DNA of 36,108 nucleotides, from the NCBI GenBank assembly GCA_963170185.1, contig CAUJGS010000092.1, positions 1 through 36,108 of the forward strand, written 5' to 3'. Shown here piece by piece: positions 23,794 to 31,570 of the stretch (the first letter of the stretch is position 1; every line of letters starts with the position of its first letter). A model generated the notes under the pieces. It was not told the origin of the DNA, did no database searches, and saw nothing but the letters and a program-made list of their open reading frames with translations. Source of the DNA: Bdellovibrionota bacterium (GTDB taxonomy: Bacteria > Bdellovibrionota > Bdellovibrionia > Bdellovibrionales > JAMPXM01). The position numbers were made by a program, and so were the translations under genes.

Positions 23794-25037
23794 GACACCC
23801 GCCCTTTCACATGTGGCGCACACTTTTCCATGAAAAGCCGCATGGCGTGTTTCACGGCTTGATTGTCGTGGTTGTTGAAGTCAAACCAAAGCATCAGGCG
23901 GTCATCGGCATGAAACCGCTCGTTCATTTGCGAAACGATGTCCTCTGGACTTCCAACCAATGCATTGTCCACGGCTTGAGAAACCTTCAGCGGATCAAGT
24001 GTCCCTTCGACCGCTTTCCAATAGTTCGCGACAGCCTTTTCAGCTTCACTGCGGGCTTTGGCTCGATCTTCGTTCACGAAGACCAAAACTGTTCGCGGCA
24101 TGAGATCACGCGACCATATCCCAGGAGCCGCTCCCCACTCGCTTCCCGCCGCTCGTGCTTGGTAGGTTTTCGACATGCGAGCATGCGTCGCCTCGATCTG
24201 CGCGCCGGGCGTGATGGAGAGATTAAAAACACCGCAAGGAAGTATGGTATTGGCAAAATCTTGAGTCTCGGCATCGTGAGCGCCGATCGTCAGACGAAGA
24301 TTTCGCATCGGAGCTTCAAATGGAATCACGCCGACTTTTTCGAAGTCCCAAAACGGCGGAATCTCGATCACATCGTCAGCCTTCGCCAACTGCGCGACCT
24401 TGCTCCAGTCTTCGTCGCTGCGAAAGTTTCTTCGCGTAAGCTTCAACTGCGTTTCGAGGTCTTCTCTTGCGATGATATCGCCGCGAAGAAGGCGTAAGAA
24501 AATCTCTGTCGCCTGTCGGAAGATCACGCCACGAAGTGCCGGCCAGGCCAATGTTTCAACCGGTGTTCTTGGGCGAATTCCATAGGGAAGATTCGAAAAT
24601 GGGAACCGTCCCGAGGCAAATCCGATTTCCAGTCGGCGACTTTCGGCTCCCAGTTTTGGGTCTCTCCCCAAACCCAGCTCATGAATGGAAAGAAACATCT
24701 TGATGGCTTCCGCGTGAGCGATCGGCCCGCCGTTACATTGAATATTGCGAATCGCCGAACCGATATGAATATTCTTGGTTCGCGCAAACAACGCATGCGC
24801 GACTTGCAAGATGTCCGTATTGAGGCCGATCTCTCCCTCGAAATGCGGAATGACCGCGAAGCTATTCTGCTTTTGCACCTGACAACTGAGATGAGTCTCG
24901 GCGACCCATGCACAGCCAAAGCCCAGCTGATCTGCCCATATTGCCTGATCAAAGAAGTTCTGAAACATCACTCGCTCTGACGGTGTGTAACCATCGACCG
25001 GTGTTTGGCAGATCGAGAAAAAGACATCAAACTTCAC
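23790..25037 (-). CDS. Luciferase-like (LLM) flavin-dependent monooxygenase
   Basis: A 415-residue member of the bacterial luciferase-like superfamily. The N-terminus MKFDVFFSICQTPVDGYTPSE and DQAIWADQLGFGCAWVAETHL carry the strand-1 and (W/A)E-x-H motifs. NIHIGSAIRNIQCNGGPIAHAEA and a C-terminal SPEDIVSQMNERFHADDRLMLWFDFNNHDNQ complete the TIM-barrel pattern. It starts at GTG with AGAGGGG upstream, 12 bases after the SDR stop. Such enzymes use reduced FMN from a partner reductase to insert oxygen, for example into pyridine, pyrimidine or sulfonate substrates. The substrate here is unknown; the cluster suggests an aromatic amine or N-heterocycle. A flavin-reductase-like gene is at 26641 on the other strand. 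Confidence 0.87.
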   Translation of the reverse strand: MKFDVFFSICQTPVDGYTPSERVMFQNFFDQAIWADQLGFGCAWVAETHLSCQVQKQNSFAVIPHFEGEIGLNTDILQVAHALFARTKNIHIGSAIRNIQCNGGPIAHAEAIKMFLSIHELGLGRDPKLGAESRRLEIGFASGRFPFSNLPYGIRPRTPVETLAWPALRGVIFRQATEIFLRLLRGDIIAREDLETQLKLTRRNFRSDEDWSKVAQLAKADDVIEIPPFWDFEKVGVIPFEAPMRNLRLTIGAHDAETQDFANTILPCGVFNLSITPGAQIEATHARMSKTYQARAAGSEWGAAPGIWSRDLMPRTVLVFVNEDRAKARSEAEKAVANYWKAVEGTLDPLKVSQAVDNALVGSPEDIVSQMNERFHADDRLMLWFDFNNHDNQAVKHAMRLFMEKCAPHVKGRVS

Positions 25038-25049
25038 GAAGTCCCCTCT

Positions 25050-25940
25050 CTACACCGAACCCAAGCGCCCACCGTCAACGGCAAGCGCTTGGCCTGTGAT
25101 AAATGAAGCCGCAGGCGATGCAAAAAAGGCCACGGCCGAGGCAATCTCTTCTGGCTCACCAAGACGACCCATCGGGGTTGACTTGATCCACTCTTCGACG
25201 ACCTCTTCTTTTTTAATACCCCGCTTTGTCGCCTGTGCCTCCGACAGTTCGTCGAGTCTCGTGGTTCGCGTGAATCCAGGTAGAACCATATTCACCGTGA
25301 TCCCAAACGGCGCCAACTCTCCGGCCATGGTCTTGCACCATGCGGCCATTGCCCACCTAGTGGAGTTGGAAACGCCAAGACCCGCGATCGGCTGTCGCAC
25401 GGAGGTTGAAAGGATGCTAACGATACGTCCCTGCCCGCGATGCTTCATGCCCGGAACATACATTTTGGCAAGTATTTGACTGCTGACAAGATGCCCCTCG
25501 ATGGCCTTACGAAACTCATCGACATCGGCGTCAAGAACCGAGCCGCCCTTTGGACCACCAGAATTCAGTACCAAGATGTCGACCGCGCCGGTGTCGAGAA
25601 CGAGTTTTTTGAGCTCTGACTCTAGAGTTTCGGTTTTTGAAAGATCACAGACGAAGGCTTTGTGGGCTTTCAAAATCGTTTCTTTCGGCGAGGGACCTGG
25701 AACTTCGATCAGCGGCAATTCATCGACAAGCGACTTCAGTTCACCAGCGCTGCGACCGCAGGCGATGACACGCACGCCACGCGAAGCCAAGTGGCGGGCG
25801 ACGGCTCGGCCGATGCCTTTTGAAGCGCCTCCCACAAACGCTGTTCGCAGGATTCCGCCAGGCGCCGGGATCACGGGAACTGACATTTCGCCCGTATCTG
25901 CGACAGCTCCGAGTCCACCTTTGTCTGCTCCCTTAGCCAT
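25050..25940 (-). CDS. Divergent short-chain dehydrogenase/reductase lacking canonical Tyr and Lys
   Basis: A 296-residue SDR. The Rossmann start FVGGASKGIGRAVARHLASRG and the LNSGGPKGGSV segment are clear, as are GITVNMVLPGFTRTTRL and the end ITGQALAVDGGR. The usual YxxxK catalytic pair is replaced by VSNST in GLGVSNSTRWAMAAWCKTMA. The Ser in SILSTS is retained. This matches the known SDR subgroup with LSNxxR in that place, whose chemistry is poorly defined. The N-terminal ~45 residues are an extra low-complexity extension (MAKGADKGGLGAVADTGEMS). The ATG at 25940 follows GGAGGCGAGG. It is first in the dioxygenase cluster. Confidence 0.83.
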   Translation of the reverse strand: MAKGADKGGLGAVADTGEMSVPVIPAPGGILRTAFVGGASKGIGRAVARHLASRGVRVIACGRSAGELKSLVDELPLIEVPGPSPKETILKAHKAFVCDLSKTETLESELKKLVLDTGAVDILVLNSGGPKGGSVLDADVDEFRKAIEGHLVSSQILAKMYVPGMKHRGQGRIVSILSTSVRQPIAGLGVSNSTRWAMAAWCKTMAGELAPFGITVNMVLPGFTRTTRLDELSEAQATKRGIKKEEVVEEWIKSTPMGRLGEPEEIASAVAFFASPAASFITGQALAVDGGRLGSV

Positions 25941-26068
25941 AGTCCTCGCCTCCGATTTTTTGAAATCAAAACCTATCCCGACTCGGCTTGTTTTCCGATG
26001 GATGACGCATTTTGACAACCACCTTCCCTAGAGACAGCTCCCCCATTTCGGCGCTAAGATGGCGGGCT

Positions 26069-26629
26069 ATGCATGCATGGCACGACGTTGAAGTAGATAC
26101 CGCTCACCCTGAGGAAGTTCTCGTTATCATCGAGGTTCCAAAGGGCTCCAAGAACAAGTACGAACTGCACAAACCGACTGGCCTGATGAAGGTCGATCGT
26201 GTTTTGTTTTCAAGCGTTCACTACCCCGCCAACTACGGGTTCATCCCGCAGAGCTATTGCGAGGACAACGACCCGCTCGACGTCCTCGTCCTCGGCCAAG
26301 AGTCGGTGGCGCCTTTGACGATCATGACGGCTAAGCCGATCGGCGTGATGAAGATGAAGGACCAGGGCGAAGCCGATGACAAGATCATCGCTGTGCACGC
26401 CAACGACCCAGAGTTTTCTCAGTATAACTCGATCAACGAGCTACCTCCGCACCGCCTCAAAGAAGTGCAGCGGTTTTTTGAAGACTATAAAACGCTCGAG
26501 CAAAAGGCGGTCGTCGTCGACGGCTTTCTGGATCGCGACGAAGCCATCCAGATCATTCGAGACTCGTTTGAGCTCTACCAGAAAAACCGCGCTCGCCTGC
26601 TAAAAGAAATCGAGCCACCACGCCGCTAG
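26069..26629 (+). CDS. ppa: Inorganic pyrophosphatase (family I)
   Basis: A 186-residue family I PPase: [54 protein letters not shown] contains the signature [23 protein letters not shown] is the second metal site. It hydrolyses cytosolic pyrophosphate to drive biosynthesis. An ATG at 26069 with AAGATGGCGGG upstream is preferred to a longer in-frame start. The promoter space is shared with the divergent SDR (128 bp). It is ordinary house-keeping next to a specialised cluster, and is 11 bases from the reductase gene. Confidence 0.94.
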   Translation: MHAWHDVEVDTAHPEEVLVIIEVPKGSKNKYELHKPTGLMKVDRVLFSSVHYPANYGFIPQSYCEDNDPLDVLVLGQESVAPLTIMTAKPIGVMKMKDQGEADDKIIAVHANDPEFSQYNSINELPPHRLKEVQRFFEDYKTLEQKAVVVDGFLDRDEAIQIIRDSFELYQKNRARLLKEIEPPRR

Positions 26630-26640
26630 GCTTAAGCTTT

Positions 26641-27426
26641 ATGGAAAACACGATGACTGAAACTCCAAAACCGGTGAACCCAACACGTATCATTCGCAAA
26701 ATGACGGTGGCTAAGATTGCCGACTACACACCGCAAATTCGCGAACTCTTTATCCAGTGCACCGAACCAAAGGATTTCGAGTTTCGCGCCGGGCAGTTCG
26801 TGATGCTCCATGTGCCACCGGACCTTTCAAACGGACCGAACGATGCCAACGGCAAACCTCTTAAACCAGCGCTGCGCGCTTATTCCATCGCCTCGACCGA
26901 CGAAAAGAAAGATGGCTTCCGTCTTGTCTTTAAATACGTCGATGGTGGACTTGCATCGAAATATGTCTGGGACCTAAAAGAAGGCGCCGTGCTTGATTTC
27001 ACGGGCCCCTTTGGTCGCGTGTTCTTCCAAGAGCCACCGACCGAACAAGTCGTGTTCTTAAACACAGGGTCCGGCGTTTCTCAGCACTTCTCGTTCATCG
27101 AATCCAATATGAAAAAACACCCCGGGCTTCGCTACCGAATGCTCTTCGGTGTTCGCCACGAAACCGATGTCTACTACCAAGAAGACCTCGGCCGCTTAAA
27201 GGCGGGACTCAAGGATTTCGACTTCCAGTATTGCTTGTCGCGTGCGACGGACTCCTGGAAGGGCCTAAAAGGTTACGTGCAAAATCACATCGACCAGTAC
27301 GACTATCTCAAAGTCCCGACGACGTTTTATCTTTGCGGAAACGGCGCCATGATCAAAGACGTGAAAACAAAGCTCGAAGCCGAGGGCTTCGATATGAAGC
27401 GCGTTTGGGCAGAGGCTTTCGACTAG
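26641..27426 (+). CDS. Ferredoxin-NADP reductase-like FAD oxidoreductase
   Basis: A 261-residue single-module reductase. An FAD-binding barrel with RAYSIAST (RxYSxxS motif), GGLASKYVWDLKEGAVLDFTGPFG and the NAD(P) domain start VFLNTGSGVSQHFSFIESNM, then FYLCGNGAMIKDVKTKL. It lacks an attached ferredoxin or heme domain, so it should pass electrons from NAD(P)H to a free acceptor (ferredoxin, flavin or a monooxygenase). It follows ppa after 11 bases and its stop TAG overlaps the GTG start of the outer-membrane protein gene. Supplying reduced flavin to the monooxygenase at 23790 is possible but inferred. An alternative start at 26653 exists. Confidence 0.87.
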   Translation: MENTMTETPKPVNPTRIIRKMTVAKIADYTPQIRELFIQCTEPKDFEFRAGQFVMLHVPPDLSNGPNDANGKPLKPALRAYSIASTDEKKDGFRLVFKYVDGGLASKYVWDLKEGAVLDFTGPFGRVFFQEPPTEQVVFLNTGSGVSQHFSFIESNMKKHPGLRYRMLFGVRHETDVYYQEDLGRLKAGLKDFDFQYCLSRATDSWKGLKGYVQNHIDQYDYLKVPTTFYLCGNGAMIKDVKTKLEAEGFDMKRVWAEAFD

Positions 27427-28793
27427 TGTCGGTTCATTCGGCGCGAGTCACACCTGTTGTCACGGCTCTCGCTCGAATCCGACTCGTATCCTGTTTGATC
27501 TTTTCCCGGTTCATCTTTTTCTGGCTGATCTTTTTCTGGCCGATCGTTTTCGGCCATTCCGCGCAGGCGGCGTACTCCAACTACAACTCGGTGCTGATCG
27601 GCTCACAAGCGGCAGGCCTCGGTGGCGCCTACACGGCTCTTTACCGCGATAGCTCGGCGGTCGCTTTCTACAATCCAGCAGGCCTTGCCTTCGCCACCGA
27701 TTCAAGCGCGTCGGCATCAGCCACAGTCTATAAGAAGTTTGACACCAAGTACGGCGATCTCGATCAGTTCACGACGGCAAGTCTTCGCGTCAACCAGGGG
27801 TTCTTCCGTGGCGTACCAACTGCCAGCGGAAGCGTTCTTACCTACGACAAGCTCAATGCCGCGTTTAGCATCGTGGTACCTGACTACGAAACCTTTGGCG
27901 GTGAAATTCGCTCGACAGCTTCAAGCGTTTCTCTTCTCAACATCCTAGACGAGAGCCTTTGGGTCGGCGTCGGCGCAGGAATTCGCCTTTCTGATATTCG
28001 CCCCGAGCTCCCACACGAAATCGCCGTGGGCGTAAGCCTCTACTACACGGCGCGAAACCTTTCGCGCACTGTGCGCGAGCGCATCATCACCAACGGCGCG
28101 GAAGCGCTCGTGATGTCGGAAGAAAAGAATATTCTCGGAAATGCCATCGTCGCGATTCTCGGTGTGCAATCCGCGACCTCCGAAGAGAAGGTAGGAACCT
28201 GGAACTGGGGAGTATCGTTTCGCCTTCCCTCACTTCAAATCAACGGCACGGGCTCTTATTTTAAAAGCGTCGTGAACACGAATCCCTTTTCTTCGGTTTC
28301 GGAAAATCACCCTAGCGTGACGACGCTCACCAAGATCCCGGCTAAACTTACTCTGGGACTCGCCTGGTTTCCGAAAGAAGAATGGACGATTTCAGTCGAT
28401 CTCTCCGGATACGAACAAGTCTCCTACCGCGACATGACCGATCCGGGAACAGAGGCCGATGAGATTCACCATCGCACGGTAGCCAATATCAATGTCGGCC
28501 TCGAGCGCCCGCTCACGAAATGGCTGACGCTGCGACTTGGGGCGTTTACCAACCTCTCCTCGCACGATGAACCAAGCGAATCACCTCTCTTGCGATCTGG
28601 CGATCGCATCGATCAGCTTGGCTGGAGCGCGAACCTCGGAATCGAAACTCGCGAACATTTTATTTTTACTTTCGGCGGCTACTACACTGGGGGCCGAGGT
28701 CAAAGCGTTCAACTTCTCGACCAAACACTGGCACGAGTTCCGAAGTCACAACAGGTGTTCACCATGCTAGTCGGGACATCGTTCTTCTTCTGA
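27426..28793 (+). CDS. FadL/OmpP1-type outer-membrane protein
   Basis: A 455-residue exported protein. The signal peptide (~40 residues, very hydrophobic and encoded by tandem repeats) ends near HSAQA, and the mature chain begins AYSNYNSVLIGSQAAGLGGAYTALYRDSSAVAFYNPAGLAFA. The GLGGAYTA and FYNPAGLA patterns are the N-terminal hatch of FadL/TodX/OmpP1 hydrophobic-compound transporters. The rest is amphipathic strands ending in FTMLVGTSFFF, a typical barrel C-terminus. The GTG at 27426 shares a base with the preceding TAG and has AGAGG upstream. FadL homologues take up fatty acids or aromatic hydrocarbons, compatible with the nearby aromatic cluster (inference). Confidence 0.85.
   Translation: MSVHSARVTPVVTALARIRLVSCLIFSRFIFFWLIFFWPIVFGHSAQAAYSNYNSVLIGSQAAGLGGAYTALYRDSSAVAFYNPAGLAFATDSSASASATVYKKFDTKYGDLDQFTTASLRVNQGFFRGVPTASGSVLTYDKLNAAFSIVVPDYETFGGEIRSTASSVSLLNILDESLWVGVGAGIRLSDIRPELPHEIAVGVSLYYTARNLSRTVRERIITNGAEALVMSEEKNILGNAIVAILGVQSATSEEKVGTWNWGVSFRLPSLQINGTGSYFKSVVNTNPFSSVSENHPSVTTLTKIPAKLTLGLAWFPKEEWTISVDLSGYEQVSYRDMTDPGTEADEIHHRTVANINVGLERPLTKWLTLRLGAFTNLSSHDEPSESPLLRSGDRIDQLGWSANLGIETREHFIFTFGGYYTGGRGQSVQLLDQTLARVPKSQQVFTMLVGTSFFF
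27495..27554 (+). repeat. 15-bp tandem repeat x4 in FadL-like signal peptide
   Basis: Four imperfect 15-base units (TTGATCTTTTCCCGG, TTCATCTTTTTCTGG, CTGATCTTTTTCTGG, CCGATCGTTTTCGGC) lie in frame and encode the hydrophobic core LIFSR/FIFFW/LIFFW/PIVFG of the signal peptide. Unit loss or gain would change only signal length. Confidence 0.8.
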
Positions 28794-28976
28794 TTTCGTT
28801 TTAGAATGAGACGGATCAATTCAAAACGTTTCCGACCGTCCTCTCGAGGCATTTTGAGAAACTCCCTAGCTTTGCTCGAGATCACAACCTCGACCTCCGA
28901 TAAGAAAGACAGGTCAAAAAACGCCTGTTAAACTAACGAAACCCTTGGGGTCTAACCTGAAAGCAGGAGCACCGAA

Positions 28977-29510
28977 ATGACGAACAGCATGGGATCCGCA
29001 ACCTTGATCGCAGCAGCACTCGTTTTCGCGGGATCAGGTTTCGCACAAACCGCGCAGGCTCAAAACGTACAAACCCCGACCGTGGTCCGCGGATCCCAAC
29101 CACTTACAGGCTCAGCCAATGGCGGAGTACCCGCACCGCAACCTATGACGGATGCGCAGGTCAATTCCGAAGCACTTAATAAGACACAAAACTTACTTCG
29201 CAATCCAGGCGAACGACAAAAAGCCATGGCCAATGATCCGAAAGCTCAAGCCGCGGACAGCAAGGTCAAAGCACTTCTGGGGCCCAATACGGAAAAAGCT
29301 TACGAGATCTCAGCTCAGCTGATGGAACGCATTGTCGCGGAAACCGGCGGCGATCCAGTGAAAATGCAAAACCTCATGCTCGAACTTCAAGGCAACCCAC
29401 GCGCCTTGGAGAAATATCTCTCACCCGCTCAGCGAGACATGATCCGCCAGATGGCAAGCGACGTGGAAAAAAGCAAAGGCATGGCTCCGGCAAACGGCGC
29501 GGGCCACTAA
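28977..29510 (+). CDS. Exported protein of unknown function
   Basis: A 177-residue product with a signal peptide (MTNSMGSATLIAAALVFAGSGFAQTAQA) and AGGAGC ribosome-binding site. The mature part is polar, low in hydrophobics and mostly helical, rich in Ala/Gln/Asn (NVQTPTVVRGSQPLTGSANG, NLLRNPGERQKAMANDPKAQ, MEELQ-like LQGNPRALEKYLSPAQRDMIRQMASDVEKSKG). No cysteines and no membrane segment. I do not recognise it; it is probably a small periplasmic helical protein. A short inverted repeat (ACAGG 28909, CCTGT 28924) lies in the upstream region. Confidence 0.78.
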   Translation: MTNSMGSATLIAAALVFAGSGFAQTAQAQNVQTPTVVRGSQPLTGSANGGVPAPQPMTDAQVNSEALNKTQNLLRNPGERQKAMANDPKAQAADSKVKALLGPNTEKAYEISAQLMERIVAETGGDPVKMQNLMLELQGNPRALEKYLSPAQRDMIRQMASDVEKSKGMAPANGAGH

Positions 29511-29531
29511 GCCATCGGCCTTGATTTCAAA

Positions 29532-30776
29532 TTAATTCGTATTGTTGTTCAAGACCGGCACAACGAGACGGAGTGCCGCTAAGTACTGCGCTTTTCTTAG
29601 AAGCGCCTTATCGTCTTCCGTGAGTTCACCGAGACGTTTCTTTTCATACAAACTCATCAGATGCGCATGCACCGACGGAATTCGACTGAGTTCGTCTTCA
29701 AGAGACTGCCTTGCCGAGGAAGCCTGATCTCGACGAGCCAAGAGCGTTTGGTAACCAGGCGCCATCAATTTAAGGTCCATCAAAAAGCGCTGGGCCTCTT
29801 CTTGATTGGCCATCATGCCCTCGTAGCTCTGGCGCACACCACCCGAATTCGGCAGGCGTTGATTGATCCAGATCGCAAGCTGAACGACGTCACGCTCAAG
29901 CTCAAGCGCGTGTCTTCGTAGCACAGACTCCTTCAACCGAAGATCCTCTGTCTCCTTAAGAGCTTCCGGGAGATTTTCTAGAAACTCCCTTGAGGTCTCA
30001 CGTTCTTTTTCAAGCGACGCAACAAGATAGCCCGCCGGCAAAACCACGACGGCCGCCGTCAAGCCACCCAAAACCCAACCCGAACGGGCCGCCGCAGGAA
30101 TCATCGGCACCACTCGTCTAGCAAACCAGCCGGAGAAATACTTGGTGAACACGCGTTTTCCCAAGCCGATCACCAAGCCACCGCCGACAAATAGGCTCAC
30201 GTTGCTACCAACCAGCTGCGAAACGCGAAGATCGCTATCCAGGCGCTCAGCGCAAGACTTCGCGGTCATCTCAGAACGGCCGCGAGCTTTTGCAAGGTTC
30301 GCAACCTCTTCGCATTGCGCCTTCACTTCGCGCCAAAAAGCACGCGACTTGGTGAGGCCGGCCACGAGGCGAGATGTCGATCCCAAAAGCGATTGTTCGG
30401 CATGACGGAAATCAAAAGTCGCAAGCAGGCCATGGCCGGTCACCAGCATCCAAGCGAACTCGGAATTCATGCGCTGGCTGACTTCTTCAGCCGAAGGCTT
30501 TTGATCGCCGCGAATTGCCCCGACGACGGGATGATAAGGAACCGGATATTTCGCTGACCACTTATAAAAGTAGACGAGCTCTTTTGCCCACTTGGGCGCT
30601 TCCAGCTCGAGACGCTTTCGGTAGTCGTATTCGCCGTTCACTTCGGAAACAAACTCCGACTCGGTCATCGGCGGGAGCTCCGCACGCGATGAAAGCGGAA
30701 CAAGCGTCGTCAAAAGGAATACAAAAAACAACAGGAGGCTCCCTTTGTGCCGAATCGAAAAATCGACTGTGTTCAA
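29532..30776 (-). CDS. Exported/membrane protein of unknown function, 414 aa
   Basis: Signal or anchor segment near the N-terminus (GSLLLFFVFLLTTLVPLSSRA), then a long mostly helical chain. Two hydrophobic stretches lie in the middle (LFVGGGLVIGLGKRVF and GWVLGGLTAAVVVLPAGYLVASL, about 195-260), flanked by coiled-coil-like regions such as EDLRLKESVLRRHALELERDV and RRDQASSARQSLEDELSRI. The family is not recognised. It lies 43 bases after the end of the gene at 30820 on the same strand, so the two are likely cotranscribed and may form a membrane complex (inference). Confidence 0.75.
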   Translation of the reverse strand: MNTVDFSIRHKGSLLLFFVFLLTTLVPLSSRAELPPMTESEFVSEVNGEYDYRKRLELEAPKWAKELVYFYKWSAKYPVPYHPVVGAIRGDQKPSAEEVSQRMNSEFAWMLVTGHGLLATFDFRHAEQSLLGSTSRLVAGLTKSRAFWREVKAQCEEVANLAKARGRSEMTAKSCAERLDSDLRVSQLVGSNVSLFVGGGLVIGLGKRVFTKYFSGWFARRVVPMIPAAARSGWVLGGLTAAVVVLPAGYLVASLEKERETSREFLENLPEALKETEDLRLKESVLRRHALELERDVVQLAIWINQRLPNSGGVRQSYEGMMANQEEAQRFLMDLKLMAPGYQTLLARRDQASSARQSLEDELSRIPSVHAHLMSLYEKKRLGELTEDDKALLRKAQYLAALRLVVPVLNNNTN

Positions 30777-30819
30777 GGGACACCTCCTGAAGATGGACTT
30801 AAGACTTAGAATCTCAAGA

Positions 30820-31464
30820 TTACTTTACGAACAACGAATCAAACTGATTCGCAACTTCCTGCTTTTGCAGGGAGATTGTTTGAATCTTCGTGTCGAGAGC
30901 CTGAAGGCTTGCTTGGTATTGCTCTTCGCTCATGTTGATAACCCAGTATGTTTCGTACTGGATGTAAGCGAATGTTCCCAATGCCGCAGTTGTCGCGACG
31001 TTCTTAACAAGTGGAGTTTTCGCCCACAAAGCTTGAACCGACGACCAAACGCGCTGTGCACTTGCGCGAAGAACGCCTGTGTTGCCACGGCTTGCTGCCC
31101 AAACTTCGCGAACAAGCATCGCCGAAGGAGCTGCACCACGGAACCAAAGCTGAGCAAGTTTCGCGTCCATAACAACTGTCACGCCGGTACCGAAGAGATC
31201 AACACCCGACTGAACGCTGTTGTTAGAGAATGCGTTCGTGATTTCGCGACCACCTTCGAACGACATTCTGACGATTTCGAAGAACTTTTGTTGTGTATCG
31301 AGGAGAGTCATCTCCGCCATTTGAACAGCGCGAAGGTCCGATACGATATCAACCATTGAATCCAATACGCCAGCTTCCTTAGGAAGTTCCGCTTGGTTGG
31401 CTTGAGCCGAAGAAACACCGAATACCACGAGAGCACCGCAAAGTGCCGTCATCATCTTTTTCAT
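30820..31464 (-). CDS. Exported protein of unknown function, 214 aa
   Basis: Signal peptide MKKMMTALCGALVVFGVSSAQA, then a helical mature chain (AGVLDSMVDIVSDLRAVQMAEMTLLDTQQKFFEIVRMSF). A central moderately hydrophobic region reads GTGVTVVMDAKLAQLWFRGAAPSAMLVREVW, and VKNVATTAALGTFAYIQYETYWVINMSEEQYQ is a second. The C-terminus is coiled-coil-like (ALDTKIQTISLQKQEVANQF). I do not recognise the family. The ATG at 31464 has GGGGAT upstream. It is the first gene of a two-gene unit with 29532-30776; both share an exported, helix-rich character with central hydrophobic segments. Confidence 0.78.
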   Translation of the reverse strand: MKKMMTALCGALVVFGVSSAQANQAELPKEAGVLDSMVDIVSDLRAVQMAEMTLLDTQQKFFEIVRMSFEGGREITNAFSNNSVQSGVDLFGTGVTVVMDAKLAQLWFRGAAPSAMLVREVWAASRGNTGVLRASAQRVWSSVQALWAKTPLVKNVATTAALGTFAYIQYETYWVINMSEEQYQASLQALDTKIQTISLQKQEVANQFDSLFVK

Positions 31465-31570
31465 AATCAACTATCCCCTAAAGTGGTTGTTTTTGAGCTT
31501 AGGCGCGGAGTTTAGCCCAGAATCCCGCTCAACCGACATAGGGAGAGTTCACAATGGAACCAATGACAAT

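Noticed and set aside
23811-24497. A 228-codon plus-strand open frame opposite the flavin monooxygenase gene
   Set aside because: Antisense to a clear LLM gene, no ribosome-binding site, arginine-rich shadow composition.
25501-26031. A 176-codon plus-strand open frame opposite the SDR gene
   Set aside because: Antisense of a real SDR with Rossmann motif; Ser/Pro-rich shadow composition.
30745-31359. A 204-codon plus-strand open frame
   Set aside because: Covers the antisense of the exported protein at 30820-31464; cysteine- and arginine-rich shadow without signal or family pattern.
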